64,000 nt of DNA from contig JBAYRN010000010.1 in assembly GCA_041676625.1 (NCBI GenBank), positions 1-64,000 on the forward strand, given 5' to 3'. The notes beneath the pieces were generated by a model. That model ran no database searches, had not been told where the DNA came from, and saw nothing but the letters and a program-made list of their open reading frames with translations. Shown here in pieces: positions 25,016 through 33,818 of the stretch; the stretch's first letter is position 1; the number at the start of each line of letters is the position of its first letter. The stretch comes from JAEXNA01 sp041676625. GTDB taxonomy: Bacteria > Vulcanimicrobiota > Xenobia > Xenobiales > JADMJV01. Position numbers and translations under genes: made by a program.

Positions 25016-25615
25016 ATGATGGTATCATTTTACACGATGAAAAAGGACTCCAGACCGCCGGCTTTTACTTTGAGAAACTCTCTTTTTGCGATCGTAGCGT
25101 GCCTGGCCCTGTTGGCCTGGCCGGCCCTGGCTATTTCGGTGGGTGGAACCGAACTCAACGCCACCGATCTGGGGGGTGGCCTACCTGGCGGGACGAGTGC
25201 TGCAGTCCTCCGGCCGGGGGGCAACATCATTAAATCGAAGCCGATCACGCTAAGTCCGGGGATTCAGCCTGACACGGGAGATGAGGAAGCGGGTGAAAAG
25301 ACCTTGCTCAACATAGGCTTCCCTACGCCCCTCATCGAGGGCCAGGGCATGCAGGGCATAACCCTCCCTGGCCTCCTCACCATTTCCCCTGACCTGGATG
25401 CCGGATCGGAACCAGAGTCGGGCTCTGGCGGGGGAGTCCATTACGGCCCCGCAGCAAGTTTCGGACTGGTGGAACGGCGGCCGGATTTTCAATACCGGGC
25501 CGGCTCCCGTGAATTCCAGGCTACTCCTACCTACACCATCGGACAAAAGGGGCTGGGTATCGGGCCCGGTCTGGGGAGCAACCACACGAGATATTCTCCC
25601 CTCGGCGAGTTCTAA
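25016..25615 (+). CDS. Exported Gly/Pro-rich protein of the pseudopilin operon
   Basis: About 199 residues. After a basic start there is a signal-peptide-like segment (LRNSLFAIVACLALLAWPALA), then a Gly/Pro/Thr-rich region without Cys or recognisable domain. I choose the ATG at 25016 because GAAGG lies 5 nt before it; a TTG at 25004 and an ATG at 25037 are alternatives. It lies between the hypothetical first gene and three prepilin-like genes, so a periplasmic or extracellular role with the pilus-like machine is likely. Confidence 0.65.
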   Translation: MMVSFYTMKKDSRPPAFTLRNSLFAIVACLALLAWPALAISVGGTELNATDLGGGLPGGTSAAVLRPGGNIIKSKPITLSPGIQPDTGDEEAGEKTLLNIGFPTPLIEGQGMQGITLPGLLTISPDLDAGSEPESGSGGGVHYGPAASFGLVERRPDFQYRAGSREFQATPTYTIGQKGLGIGPGLGSNHTRYSPLGEF

Positions 25616-25620
25616 AAGTT

Positions 25621-26043
25621 TTGCTGGGTCTTCGCTCAAGACTCGCTGGAGGCTTTAATCTGGTCGAGGTCATGGGAGCCGGGGTCATTCTCACTCTGGC
25701 TCTTTTCGCGGTGATCAGCGTGAATTCGTACATCCTGAAATCCACCGTTGCCGGGGAGAAACGCCAGATCGCCAACACCATCGCCTGTAGCCAGCTGGCG
25801 GTGGTTGAGAGTATCTTAAAAGTCAACTTTCATGCCCCAACCTCGGATATCGGTACGGAGGTACTACAATCTCCGGAGTTTCCCGACTTTTTCTTTCGGA
25901 TCAACGACCTGGGTTTCGAAGACGACTCACTGGGTTCCGAGACCGTTCGGCCCACGCTCAGAGCAGTGTTGGTAGAAGTTTTCTGGGAAGAGAAAGGGGA
26001 GGTACGCAGCTATGAACTCGAGACCACTTTCTATGGGTACTAA
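25621..26043 (+). CDS. Prepilin-type N-terminal cleavage domain protein (PilV/GspI-like)
   Basis: A 140-residue protein. The class III signal GFNLVEVMGAGVILTLAL contains the prepilin peptidase site after Gly and the Glu at +5, followed by a hydrophobic helix. The rest is a small beta-rich domain (VEVFWEEKGEVRSYELETTF). It starts at TTG 25621. It overlaps the next prepilin gene by 32 nt. The features are those of minor pseudopilins that start pilus or type II pseudopilus assembly. Confidence 0.85.
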   Translation: MLGLRSRLAGGFNLVEVMGAGVILTLALFAVISVNSYILKSTVAGEKRQIANTIACSQLAVVESILKVNFHAPTSDIGTEVLQSPEFPDFFFRINDLGFEDDSLGSETVRPTLRAVLVEVFWEEKGEVRSYELETTFYGY

Positions 26044-26575
26044 AGTTCGCGGATTGACCCTGGTGGAGATGCTGGTCACCGCCACCCTTTTTCTCGCCAT
26101 CAGTGCCGCCACCGGGGCCATGCTGTTTCAATCCCAGCGCGCTTCAGAGAAATCGGTTGCCACCAACGACGCCAATTCTAAAGCACTTCTACTTTTCGAG
26201 AAACTCCGTCTGGAATTGCGTAGCGGGAGAGTGGTGGACAATCCCTTGCCCGAGCAACTTCATTACTGGATCTATCAAAAGGAAGACGGGGTTCCGAAGT
26301 TCAAGGCACCGGGTAAACTGGAGTTTTTATCTGAATCGGGAACCGACCCTGATGTCGCCGAAGTCTCAGGGGAGGGGGAGAACCTGGTTCGGACCTTTCA
26401 AGGGAAAAAACGTATCCTGGCTTCCCTGGGAAAGGACGGCGAGGTGCGTTTTCGCTGGCTGGTGGGCCTGCAAGCACTGGTGGTAGAGGGAAAAGTCGGA
26501 GAAACTCATTCCAAGAACTCCATCAGCAGCAAGAAAGAGTTCCATTTTATCCTGGCCTTGAGCAATGTGGAGTAG
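26012..26575 (+). CDS. Prepilin-type protein (PilW/GspJ-like)
   Basis: A 187-residue protein with prepilin signal RGLTLVEMLVTATLFLAISA (cleavage after Gly, Glu at +5) and a following beta-rich domain. GGGAGG lies 9 nt before the ATG at 26012, inside the end of the previous gene; the ATG at 26033 is a possible alternative. PilW/GspJ-class proteins form the tip complex with PilV/GspI-class and PilX/GspK-class partners, which here flank it in order. Confidence 0.85.
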   Translation: MNSRPLSMGTKVRGLTLVEMLVTATLFLAISAATGAMLFQSQRASEKSVATNDANSKALLLFEKLRLELRSGRVVDNPLPEQLHYWIYQKEDGVPKFKAPGKLEFLSESGTDPDVAEVSGEGENLVRTFQGKKRILASLGKDGEVRFRWLVGLQALVVEGKVGETHSKNSISSKKEFHFILALSNVE

Positions 26576-26577
26576 TG

Positions 26578-27801
26578 ATGAAAAATAGAGGAATAGCATT
26601 GATGACCGCTGTGGTGGTGGCTTTTATTCTCTTGCTCTGGTCCGTGGCAGCCCTCTACCGGGCAAGCTTCCACTCAAGCTCGGTGATGTTCGGGCATCGA
26701 AAGTCGGAGTGCTATTACCTGGCCAAAAGAGCGATCAGCCGCTCCATTTTCTTTATGAACTCCGGTCCGGCCTGGGTGGCCGCTCACACCGGCCGGGACA
26801 ACGCGGACGATTATACCGAGGGAGCGCTCTGTTGGGTTGAGGTGATCGATTCTCAATTGGTGTTGCGGTGTGAAGCGTCGGTAGGTGCCCAGTCTACTCA
26901 GCTTTCCGTACCCATGGCGACCAACTCGGCTACCGATACTCACGTGTATTCCATCTCCGAATCTCTCAATGGAGGCCCCGACCTGATCTCATGGACCACC
27001 CAGAACACCGAAGATTGGAAAAGTCTTCCCCCCATCCCCAACGCCACCGAGATTCAATCAGCGGTGGGAACGGATACCGGCGATGTCTTCGCAATTGCCG
27101 GACTCGACGGCAACACGGTGCTCTGGCGATATCGGCAAGGAGGCGGGTGGGTGCAGATGCCGGACCTTCCCGCCGGAGTGTCCATCTCCGGTCTTTCGGT
27201 TTCGTCTTCAGAGCGCTTGATCGCGCTTGGCTCGGACAACAGCATGCTCATGCTTCCTATCGATTCGAGCCTCTCCTGGGAGCAGATCGCCGCACCCACC
27301 GGAGCCGACCTCAAGAACGTCACTCTGCCCATAACTTCTTCAGAACGCGCCTACGCGGTGACCGAAACCGGGGGGCAGACGACGCTTCATCAGTACGGTT
27401 TTGAGAGCGAGAACTGGAGTCAGTTGCCTCTTCCCACGGCCGCTCATTTCGACCCGGCGACCGGTGTCCTGACGGAGCAGAGCGGCTCGGTGCCAAACCT
27501 CGAAGGGGGGATCGCGGTCAATCAGAGTGGTCAGATTTTCGTGGCCTCAAACCCTCCGGGGGAACCCTCGGTGGTCTACCAGTTTCGGGCTGACACCCCG
27601 GGCAGCACGGCCGGCACGTGGAGAGTCCTGCCCCCGGTACCGGCATTCCAATGGGTCAGCGATGACACCGTGAACGTGACCGACTACTGCACCCAACTCC
27701 AGGACCTTCGGGTCGATGACCAGGGATTGCTATGGGTTCAATGGCAAGATCCGAACAGCGCCAGCTTTTCAACCATACAGATCGACCCGGGTGACCGATA
27801 A
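26578..27801 (+). CDS. PilX/GspK-like membrane-anchored protein with beta-propeller-like repeats
   Basis: A 407-residue protein. The N-terminal KNRGIALMTAVVVAFILLLW resembles the PilX-type anchor (G followed by a helix) without the classic Glu5. The C-terminal 270 residues show repeated units such as WKSLPPIPNATEIQ, WVQMPDLPAGVSISGLSV, WEQIAAPTGADLKNVTL and WSQLPLPTAAHFD, about 45 residues apart. These look like tectonin/beta-propeller blades. A GTG at 26575 precedes the ATG by one codon. Large beta-propeller fusions are unusual for this pilin class; adhesion is a reasonable guess. Confidence 0.75.
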   Translation: MKNRGIALMTAVVVAFILLLWSVAALYRASFHSSSVMFGHRKSECYYLAKRAISRSIFFMNSGPAWVAAHTGRDNADDYTEGALCWVEVIDSQLVLRCEASVGAQSTQLSVPMATNSATDTHVYSISESLNGGPDLISWTTQNTEDWKSLPPIPNATEIQSAVGTDTGDVFAIAGLDGNTVLWRYRQGGGWVQMPDLPAGVSISGLSVSSSERLIALGSDNSMLMLPIDSSLSWEQIAAPTGADLKNVTLPITSSERAYAVTETGGQTTLHQYGFESENWSQLPLPTAAHFDPATGVLTEQSGSVPNLEGGIAVNQSGQIFVASNPPGEPSVVYQFRADTPGSTAGTWRVLPPVPAFQWVSDDTVNVTDYCTQLQDLRVDDQGLLWVQWQDPNSASFSTIQIDPGDR

Positions 27802-28861
27802 GGGCGTCTTGAAGAGTTTCGACGCTAGTGATATCGCTTATCTAAAGACCGCCGACCTGAGCTTGTTCATCTCGCAATTGGCCTTGACGCTTCGTTGTGG
27901 ACTACCGCTGGCTAAAGCGCTGGAAGTCCTGGCGGACTCGGGCAATCCGACCTTCGAAAGGGTGGCCAATCGCTTGCTCTTCGATATCATGGCGGGATTT
28001 ACGCTGTCCGGGGCGATGGCCCGTCAACCCCGGAGTTTTTCTCGATACTGGTGTGCGGCCGTGCAGGCTAGCGAGGTCTCAGGCCGTCTGGTGGCGTGTC
28101 TGGAGCGTTTGGCTGAGACTATGGGAAAGCGCCTGGCGCTGTGGCGCAGGCTCAAGGGTTCGCTGGTCTATCCGTGCGTGCTTGCTCTGGCCTGTTTTTT
28201 GATGGTACTCCTGGTTCTCTACCTGGTTTTTCCCATGGTCGTAAAAGTCACCGCCCAGACCGGAGTGGAGCCGCCTGCTCTAACCGGATTATTGATCAAG
28301 TTGTCCTCACCGAACATTCTCTTCGCAGTAGCGGGCCTCGGGTTTCTCCTCATAAACGCCATGGTCCTGATTTTGAGGGATGAGGGGCGGGCCAGTGGTC
28401 TTCGTAGGTTGGTAGAGATGGGGACTCCTCCCGGCCACTTACTGACTCGAAGCCAGGTGAGTGACGCTCTGCGCCAACTCGCACTTCTGATAGATGCTGG
28501 CATCGATCTCGGAAGAGCCCTCCTGGTGGCAGCTCAGGTGGCCGAGAGAAGTGTTCTGGTCTCCGAGGCGGTGGGGTCGATTCGAGGTGCCGTCATGCAG
28601 GGGAGCGAACTCTCCGCGGCCTTTGACCAGTATGCGGTTTTCCCCTCGCTGGTAGGCTCGCTGGCCAGGGTGGGAGAGGAAGGGGGAACTCTGGCCCGTT
28701 CTCTGACTCAGGCTGCCGACTTGATCGAGCAACGCCTCGAACAGCAGGTCGAGGTCCTATCCAGTCTGGTAGAGCCCACCCTGATGGGGCTGGCAGGGAT
28801 CTGCGTGGGGATCGTACTGCTGGGAGCGTTTATGCCGTTGTACAATCTGACCGCGTTATGA
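27791..28861 (+). CDS. Type II secretion/type IV pilus inner-membrane platform protein (GspF/PilC-like)
   Basis: About 356 residues with two T2SSF domains: LFISQLALTLRCGLPLAKALEVL and later LRQLALLIDAGIDLGRALLVAA, each followed by the S-G-x-L and hydrophobic helices. At least three membrane segments are clear (about 145-170, 190-210 and the C-terminus). The reading frame opens at 27716, but GTG 27791 overlaps the previous stop by 11 nt and gives the normal N-terminus. Family members form the platform that couples the assembly ATPase to the pilus. No ATPase or secretin is in the window. Confidence 0.88.
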   Translation: MTDKGVLKSFDASDIAYLKTADLSLFISQLALTLRCGLPLAKALEVLADSGNPTFERVANRLLFDIMAGFTLSGAMARQPRSFSRYWCAAVQASEVSGRLVACLERLAETMGKRLALWRRLKGSLVYPCVLALACFLMVLLVLYLVFPMVVKVTAQTGVEPPALTGLLIKLSSPNILFAVAGLGFLLINAMVLILRDEGRASGLRRLVEMGTPPGHLLTRSQVSDALRQLALLIDAGIDLGRALLVAAQVAERSVLVSEAVGSIRGAVMQGSELSAAFDQYAVFPSLVGSLARVGEEGGTLARSLTQAADLIEQRLEQQVEVLSSLVEPTLMGLAGICVGIVLLGAFMPLYNLTAL

Positions 28862-29218
28862 GCGAACCGAAAGCGAACCGGAGTCATAGAGCACTTCGGC
28901 TTCCGACCACCGACCTTCCAGGTCGTAGAACTCCCGCTCCTGGGTGAGAAAGACGTGGACCACGACCATTCCGTAGTCCAGGAGAATCCAACTGGCTTCA
29001 TCCCGCCCCTGGATCCGACTTTTTGTTTCCCCCGCAGCCAAGAGCGCTTGCTCCACTTTCCTGGCGATATCCTTGGTTTGGACCCGGGTGGGGGCGCTGG
29101 CGATCACCATGTAATCGCAGACCGTGGTGAGTTCACGAACATCTAAGAGGAGCACGTTCTCCGCCTTTACGTCGTGGGCCGTGTGGGCCGAAATTTTAGC
29201 GATTTCGAGACTTTCCAA
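28856..29218 (-). CDS. rsfS: Ribosome silencing factor RsfS
   Basis: A 120-residue protein of normal length with the family pattern NVLLLDVRELTTVCDYMVIA, RIQGRDEASWILLDYGMVVVHVF and a C-terminal FYDLEGRWSEAEV. It binds ribosomal protein uL14 on the large subunit and blocks subunit joining in starvation. It lies 11 nt after nadD in an acnA-nadD-rsfS operon. The last codons overlap the convergent GspF-like gene by 6 nt. Confidence 0.95.
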   Translation of the reverse strand: MESLEIAKISAHTAHDVKAENVLLLDVRELTTVCDYMVIASAPTRVQTKDIARKVEQALLAAGETKSRIQGRDEASWILLDYGMVVVHVFLTQEREFYDLEGRWSEAEVLYDSGSLSVRS

Positions 29219-29229
29219 ATTACTCTTTT

Positions 29230-29829
29230 CTACTCGGTTTTCCGAGGTTGTCTATAATATCCCGCTCCCATGAGCATACGGTAGACCGGCTCAGGAATCA
29301 AGAACCGGACAGCCTGACCGTTGCGAATGCGGGAGCGGATGGCCGATGAACTGATGGAGATATCAGGAAACGGCAGCAGTCGCACCTTTGCCCGCAAGGG
29401 GTTGGGAAGGTCTCTCAGTTGCTCCGGCATTTCGAAAGGAAACCCTGCTCGATTGGCCACCAGTAGGGTGTCTAACCGTTCCAACACCTGGTCCAGCCGA
29501 TACCAGTCGGCCTGGAAGGCGTCGGCTCCGCAGATGAACGTGAGTTTCAACTTTGGAGCGAATGACTCCAGGGTGTGGAGGGTGTAGGAGGGGCCCTCTC
29601 GTTCGAGTTCGACCCGGGAGAGTTCAAATTCAGGGACCTCTTTGATGGCTTCCTGCAGCATGGCAAAACGGACTTCCGCGGGTACGTCCGGTTGCTCCTT
29701 GTGCGGAGGTATACGATTGGGAATGAAAACAACCCGATCCAGTCGGGCCACGTTCAAAGCTTCCAGGGCTAAGAACAGGTGGCCGTTGTGGACCGGGTTG
29801 AAGGTCCCTCCGAAGAGTCCGAGCTTCAC
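29230..29829 (-). CDS. nadD: Nicotinate-nucleotide adenylyltransferase
   Basis: A 199-residue protein with GGTFNPVHNGHL, containing the HxGH-type nucleotidyltransferase signature, RIPPHK, ICGADAF and the C-terminal ISSSAIRSRI phosphate-binding motif. It adenylates nicotinate mononucleotide in NAD synthesis. It is 14 nt after acnA and 11 nt before rsfS; the nadD-rsfS pair is a common bacterial arrangement. Confidence 0.96.
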   Translation of the reverse strand: MKLGLFGGTFNPVHNGHLFLALEALNVARLDRVVFIPNRIPPHKEQPDVPAEVRFAMLQEAIKEVPEFELSRVELEREGPSYTLHTLESFAPKLKLTFICGADAFQADWYRLDQVLERLDTLLVANRAGFPFEMPEQLRDLPNPLRAKVRLLPFPDISISSSAIRSRIRNGQAVRFLIPEPVYRMLMGAGYYRQPRKTE

Positions 29830-29843
29830 CTTTGGTAAAGAGC

Positions 29844-32540
29844 CTATCCCTTGAGGAAGTTCCTTAAGACCGCCTGTAAGATACCGCCGTGGCGATAATA
29901 TTCCAGCTCGGTTTCGGTGTCCAGACGGACCTTGGCCTGGAAGGTCTTCTTGTTGCCATCTTTATCGGTGGTGGAGACGGTCACAACCTGTCCCATTTTC
30001 AGGTGCTCGTCGAGGGGGATGTCATAGACTTCGTGGCCGGTTAAACCCAAAGATTGAGCACTCTCACCGTTGATAAAAGTGAGCGGCAAGACTCCCATCA
30101 TGATGAGGTTGCTGCGGTGGATACGCTCGTAGCTCTCGGCGATCACAGCCTTGATCCCCAGCAAGAGGGCACCTTTGGCTGCCCAGTCCCGGGAGGACCC
30201 CATGCCGTAGTCGTTGCCGGCCAGGACCAGCAGAGGGGTACCATCGGCCTGATACTTCTGGGAAGCGTCGTAGATGGACATCTCTTCGCCACTGGGTAGA
30301 TAGTAGGTCACCCCACCCTCGGAACCCGGAACCAGCAAGTTGCGCAGTCGTACGTTGGCAAAGGTGCCTCGAGTCATGACCTGGTCGTTTCCTCGGCGCG
30401 ACCCGTAGGAGTTGAACATCCACTTCTCCACGCCGTGCGAACTTAAATATTGACCGGCCGGAGAACTTTCGGCGATGGAGCCGGCCGGAGAGATGTGGTC
30501 GGTGGTTATGGAGTCGCCCCCAAAGACCAGGACCCGCGCACTCTGAACCGGGCGAATCGGCTCGGGCTCCCGAGAGAGGTCTTTGAAGAACGGAGGCTCC
30601 TGGATATAGGTGCTCTGGGGGTTCCACTCAAAAACAGCCTGATCGGTACTGGGGATCTCGTTCCACTGCTTATTGCCGTCGTACACGTTGCCGTACTGTT
30701 GCTTGTACAGCTCTGGGGACAAGCAGGTCTGCAGGGTTTCTATGACTTCTTGCTGACTGGGCCAGATGTCTTTGAGGTACACCTCGTTGCCGTCTTTGTC
30801 TTTGCCCAGAGGTTCGTGCTCCATGTCGATATCCACAGTTCCGGCCAGGGCGTAGGCCACCACCAGCGGAGGGGAGGCCAGGAAGTTGGCGCGCACATCA
30901 GGAGAGATACGACCGGCGAAGTTTCGGTTTCCAGAAAGCACCGAAGTGGCCACCAGATCAGCTCCGTAGACCGCTTCTTTGACCGGGTCCGGAAGCGGCC
31001 CGGAGTTGCCGATGCAGGTGGTACAGCCGTAGCCCACGGTATAAAAGCCCAGTTGGTTTAGATACTCGGTAAGACCGGCCTTGTCCAGATACTCGGTCAC
31101 CACCTTGGAGCCGGGTGCCAGCGACGATTTCACGTAGGCGGGACGCTCCAGTCCCTTTTCTACTGCTTTTTTGGCTAGCAGTCCGGCACCCACCATCACG
31201 CTCGGGTTGGAGGTATTGGTGCAAGAGGTGATGGCAGCGATGACCACCGCTCCGTGACCGATTTCAGTGCTGCGGCCGTTGTCTTTGATCAACGCCTTGG
31301 CGCCTACCTCGGAGCTATCCAGGGCGAAACCCTGGGGCCCCAGAGGGGCGGTCAGGACCTGGTGGAAAGTCTTTTTCATGTCCTTGAGCAGGACCCGGTC
31401 TTGAGGGCGCAGGGGCCCGGCCAGACTGGGCTCCACGGTGGAGAGATCCAATTCCAGGGTTTCGTTAAAATCCGGGTCCGGGGTGTCATCGGTACGGAAC
31501 ACTCCCTGAGCTTTGGCGTAAGCCTCGACAGCGTCCACCAGGTTCTGCTCTCGGCCGGTGCGCTCCAGGTAGTTCAAGGTTTCGTCGTCAACTGGAAAGT
31601 AACCCATGGTGGCGCCGTATTCGGGAGCCATGTTGGCGATGGTGGCGCGGTCCGGCAGGCTCATAGTAGAGAGGCCGGCGCCATAAAACTCCACGAACTT
31701 ACCGACCACACCCTTCTTGCGTAGCATCTCGGTGACCACCAGGACCAGGTCGGTGGCGGTGGCCCCTTCGCTCAACTGGCCGGTGAACTTAAATCCGACG
31801 ACCTCGGGCATGACCATGGAGAGGGGTTGTCCCAGCATGCAAGCTTCGGCCTCGATGCCTCCCACACCCCATCCGAGCACGCCCAGGCCGTTGATCATGG
31901 TGGTGTGGCTGTCGGTACCCATGAGGGTATCAAAGAGGGCCACTTTCTCACCCTTGAGCTCGGTGAACTGCACGGTGGTCGCCAGAAACTCCAGGTTGAC
32001 CTGGTGCACGATGCCGGTGGCCGGGGGGACGACCTTGAAGTTTTCAAACGCCTTCTGCCCCCAATGCAGGAACTCATAGCGCTCGAGGTTTCGTTCGAAT
32101 TCGAGCTTAGAGTTCAGGCTGATGGCATCCAGGCGTCCGAACACGTCGACCTGGACGGAGTGGTCGATGACCAGGTCCACCGGGACGACCGGATTGATCT
32201 TCGCCGGGTCACCTCCCATCCTCAGCATGGCGCTGCGAAGTGCCGCCAGATCCACGACGGCGGGCACACCGGTGAAGTCCTGAAGGACTATCCGGGCAGG
32301 TAAAAAGTTGACTTCCACCGGCTCATAAGCAGTGGGGTTCCAGTTGGCGAGGTTTTTAACGTCGGCTTGCGACATGGACTTGCCGTCCATGTTGCGGAGC
32401 ACGTTTTCTAGTAGCACGCGAATGGAAACAGGGAGTTTCGCGCCTCTCCCTATTCCCTGATCAAAGAGCTTGGGAAGCGAGTAATAGCTGTACTCTCCCA
32501 GTGCGGTCTTGATCGTGCTTTTCACTTGAAACGGGTCCAT
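29844..32540 (-). CDS. acnA: Aconitate hydratase
   Basis: An 898-residue AcnA/IRP-type aconitase. The [4Fe-4S] ligands are in ITSCTNTSNPSVM and GYGCTTCIGNSGPL; substrate residues are in GTDSHTTMINGLGVLGWGVG and the C-terminal swivel domain has GNDYGMGSSRDWAAKG. It interconverts citrate and isocitrate in the TCA cycle. The length and motifs match AcnA and not AcnB. It heads the acnA-nadD-rsfS operon. Confidence 0.97.
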   Translation of the reverse strand: MDPFQVKSTIKTALGEYSYYSLPKLFDQGIGRGAKLPVSIRVLLENVLRNMDGKSMSQADVKNLANWNPTAYEPVEVNFLPARIVLQDFTGVPAVVDLAALRSAMLRMGGDPAKINPVVPVDLVIDHSVQVDVFGRLDAISLNSKLEFERNLERYEFLHWGQKAFENFKVVPPATGIVHQVNLEFLATTVQFTELKGEKVALFDTLMGTDSHTTMINGLGVLGWGVGGIEAEACMLGQPLSMVMPEVVGFKFTGQLSEGATATDLVLVVTEMLRKKGVVGKFVEFYGAGLSTMSLPDRATIANMAPEYGATMGYFPVDDETLNYLERTGREQNLVDAVEAYAKAQGVFRTDDTPDPDFNETLELDLSTVEPSLAGPLRPQDRVLLKDMKKTFHQVLTAPLGPQGFALDSSEVGAKALIKDNGRSTEIGHGAVVIAAITSCTNTSNPSVMVGAGLLAKKAVEKGLERPAYVKSSLAPGSKVVTEYLDKAGLTEYLNQLGFYTVGYGCTTCIGNSGPLPDPVKEAVYGADLVATSVLSGNRNFAGRISPDVRANFLASPPLVVAYALAGTVDIDMEHEPLGKDKDGNEVYLKDIWPSQQEVIETLQTCLSPELYKQQYGNVYDGNKQWNEIPSTDQAVFEWNPQSTYIQEPPFFKDLSREPEPIRPVQSARVLVFGGDSITTDHISPAGSIAESSPAGQYLSSHGVEKWMFNSYGSRRGNDQVMTRGTFANVRLRNLLVPGSEGGVTYYLPSGEEMSIYDASQKYQADGTPLLVLAGNDYGMGSSRDWAAKGALLLGIKAVIAESYERIHRSNLIMMGVLPLTFINGESAQSLGLTGHEVYDIPLDEHLKMGQVVTVSTTDKDGNKKTFQAKVRLDTETELEYYRHGGILQAVLRNFLKG

Positions 32541-32615
32541 TAAGATCTCCTAAAATCTTTTGTATCCTATGCTTTTAAGGCCGGTCAGGAAACACCTTGC
32601 TTCGAGCCGCGCCCT

Positions 32616-32643
32616 AAAAAAAAAGCCGCCTCTGAGGCGGCTT
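32616..32643 (-). terminator. Rho-independent terminator
   Basis: AAGCCGCC-TCAGA-GGCGGCTT on the minus strand followed by seven to nine T residues. It lies about 20 nt after the stop of the membrane protein gene at 32663-33076 and separates it from acnA. Confidence 0.85.
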
Positions 32644-32662
32644 CTCCGGTTAGGCTTGCGAG

Positions 32663-33076
32663 TTAGTCGGCCGGGCCGGCTCCAGACCAGGCGGTATAAA
32701 GAGCAGCCAATACGCCACCCAGTTGCGCGACGGGTACCGTCAGCACGAGACCGGTGAAGGTGAACCAGTCCATAAAGGGGCAGGTTCCACCTCCCAGAAA
32801 TATGCCGGCCAGCAGCGAGAGACAGCCGACCGCTGAGGCGTGGGTCAACTCCTTGTTGGGCACCATGCGTCCACAGACGAAACCACCCAGGGCGGTCAGG
32901 CTAAGCCCTCCGAGTAGGCAGACCCACTCGATGATTCCGGTCCCCATGATCCTTTCGGCCATGGAGGCATCGGAGCTTCCGGGATCGATGAGCACCACCG
33001 AAAGGGTGGCGGCGAACAGACAGGTTGTCGTGATATCGACGAGGAAACCCCGTCCTATAGCCCGATAATTCAGCAT
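32663..33076 (-). CDS. Four-helix membrane protein of unknown function
   Basis: A 137-residue hydrophobic protein with about four membrane helices (roughly 10-30, 46-70, 80-97 and 103-127) and short charged loops. The pattern recalls small putative ion- or lipid-related membrane proteins, but no family is recognised. It is a single gene with its own terminator, between acnA and the ACT-domain gene. Confidence 0.7.
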   Translation of the reverse strand: MLNYRAIGRGFLVDITTTCLFAATLSVVLIDPGSSDASMAERIMGTGIIEWVCLLGGLSLTALGGFVCGRMVPNKELTHASAVGCLSLLAGIFLGGGTCPFMDWFTFTGLVLTVPVAQLGGVLAALYTAWSGAGPAD

Positions 33077-33143
33077 GCAGTACTCCTTCTTGTGACTAAT
33101 ACGACAGTAAACCGCCCCCTACCTCCGAACCAGTCTTTTCGTC

Positions 33144-33644
33144 TCAGTCGGCCTTATAATCCAGGTCGCACATGAGTTCTTCAGCCAGACTTTCTAGCCC
33201 GTCCCGCAAGTCGTTTTCATCGGTATCACCGTCTATGCTGATGGTGTAGTGAGCCTCGAACATACGCTCCCCGCTGAAGGGGGCGCTGCGGATGTGGCTC
33301 TCCACTTCTTCCACATTCGCCCCCCGACCGGCCAGTACGTGGGAGATCTGTTTGATGATGCCAGGGCGATCGGCAGCCAGAATACGGATATTGGCCTGTC
33401 GCACTTTGCGGCCGGAGTCATCGGCCGATTGGTACTCCTTCCAGGAGCAGTTCAGCGACTCCACCTGACCAGGTAAGTCGGTCGGACGGGAGACAAACTC
33501 CACCGACACGATTCCGGCAAATTGTCCTTCCAGGCGGCAGAGCCGACTTTGCAGCCAGTTTCCTCCCAGGCCCTGGATGGAGGTAGCCAGGGCCTCCACC
33601 AGGCCTTTTTTGTCGTCTCCATTGACGGTCAGCAAGTATCTCAT
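33144..33644 (-). CDS. ACT domain protein, GcvR-like
   Basis: About 166 residues made of two ACT domains: MRYLLTVNGDDKKGLVEALA and, after residue 85, IRILAADRPGIIKQISHVLA. This tandem resembles the glycine-cleavage repressor GcvR, an amino-acid-sensing regulator. The open frame extends upstream to 33782, but the ATG at 33644 has AAGGG 6-7 nt before it and begins the first ACT strand exactly. No gcv genes are nearby, so the target is unknown. Confidence 0.82.
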   Translation of the reverse strand: MRYLLTVNGDDKKGLVEALATSIQGLGGNWLQSRLCRLEGQFAGIVSVEFVSRPTDLPGQVESLNCSWKEYQSADDSGRKVRQANIRILAADRPGIIKQISHVLAGRGANVEEVESHIRSAPFSGERMFEAHYTISIDGDTDENDLRDGLESLAEELMCDLDYKAD

Positions 33645-33818
33645 CGTTTGCCCTTCTCGAGACTTAAGGTCTCGGGCCAGCAGCCTTCTCCTAGAAAAAA
33701 AAGCTCCCTGCTTTTCGGTCAAGCTTGACAGACTAACGAGAGCGACCTGGAGGACAAGATGGTTTATTTGTGCTAGTATCACCTGAAAGAAAAGAATCTC
33801 ACTTGAACTCTATGCACG

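Noticed and set aside
27716..27790. Earlier start of the GspF-like gene
   Set aside because: Would overlap the previous gene by 86 nt; GTG 27791 gives the standard domain start.
33698..33716. AAAAGC/GCTTTT hairpin upstream of the ACT gene as a terminator
   Set aside because: Weak A/T stem without a clear T-run and not at a gene end.
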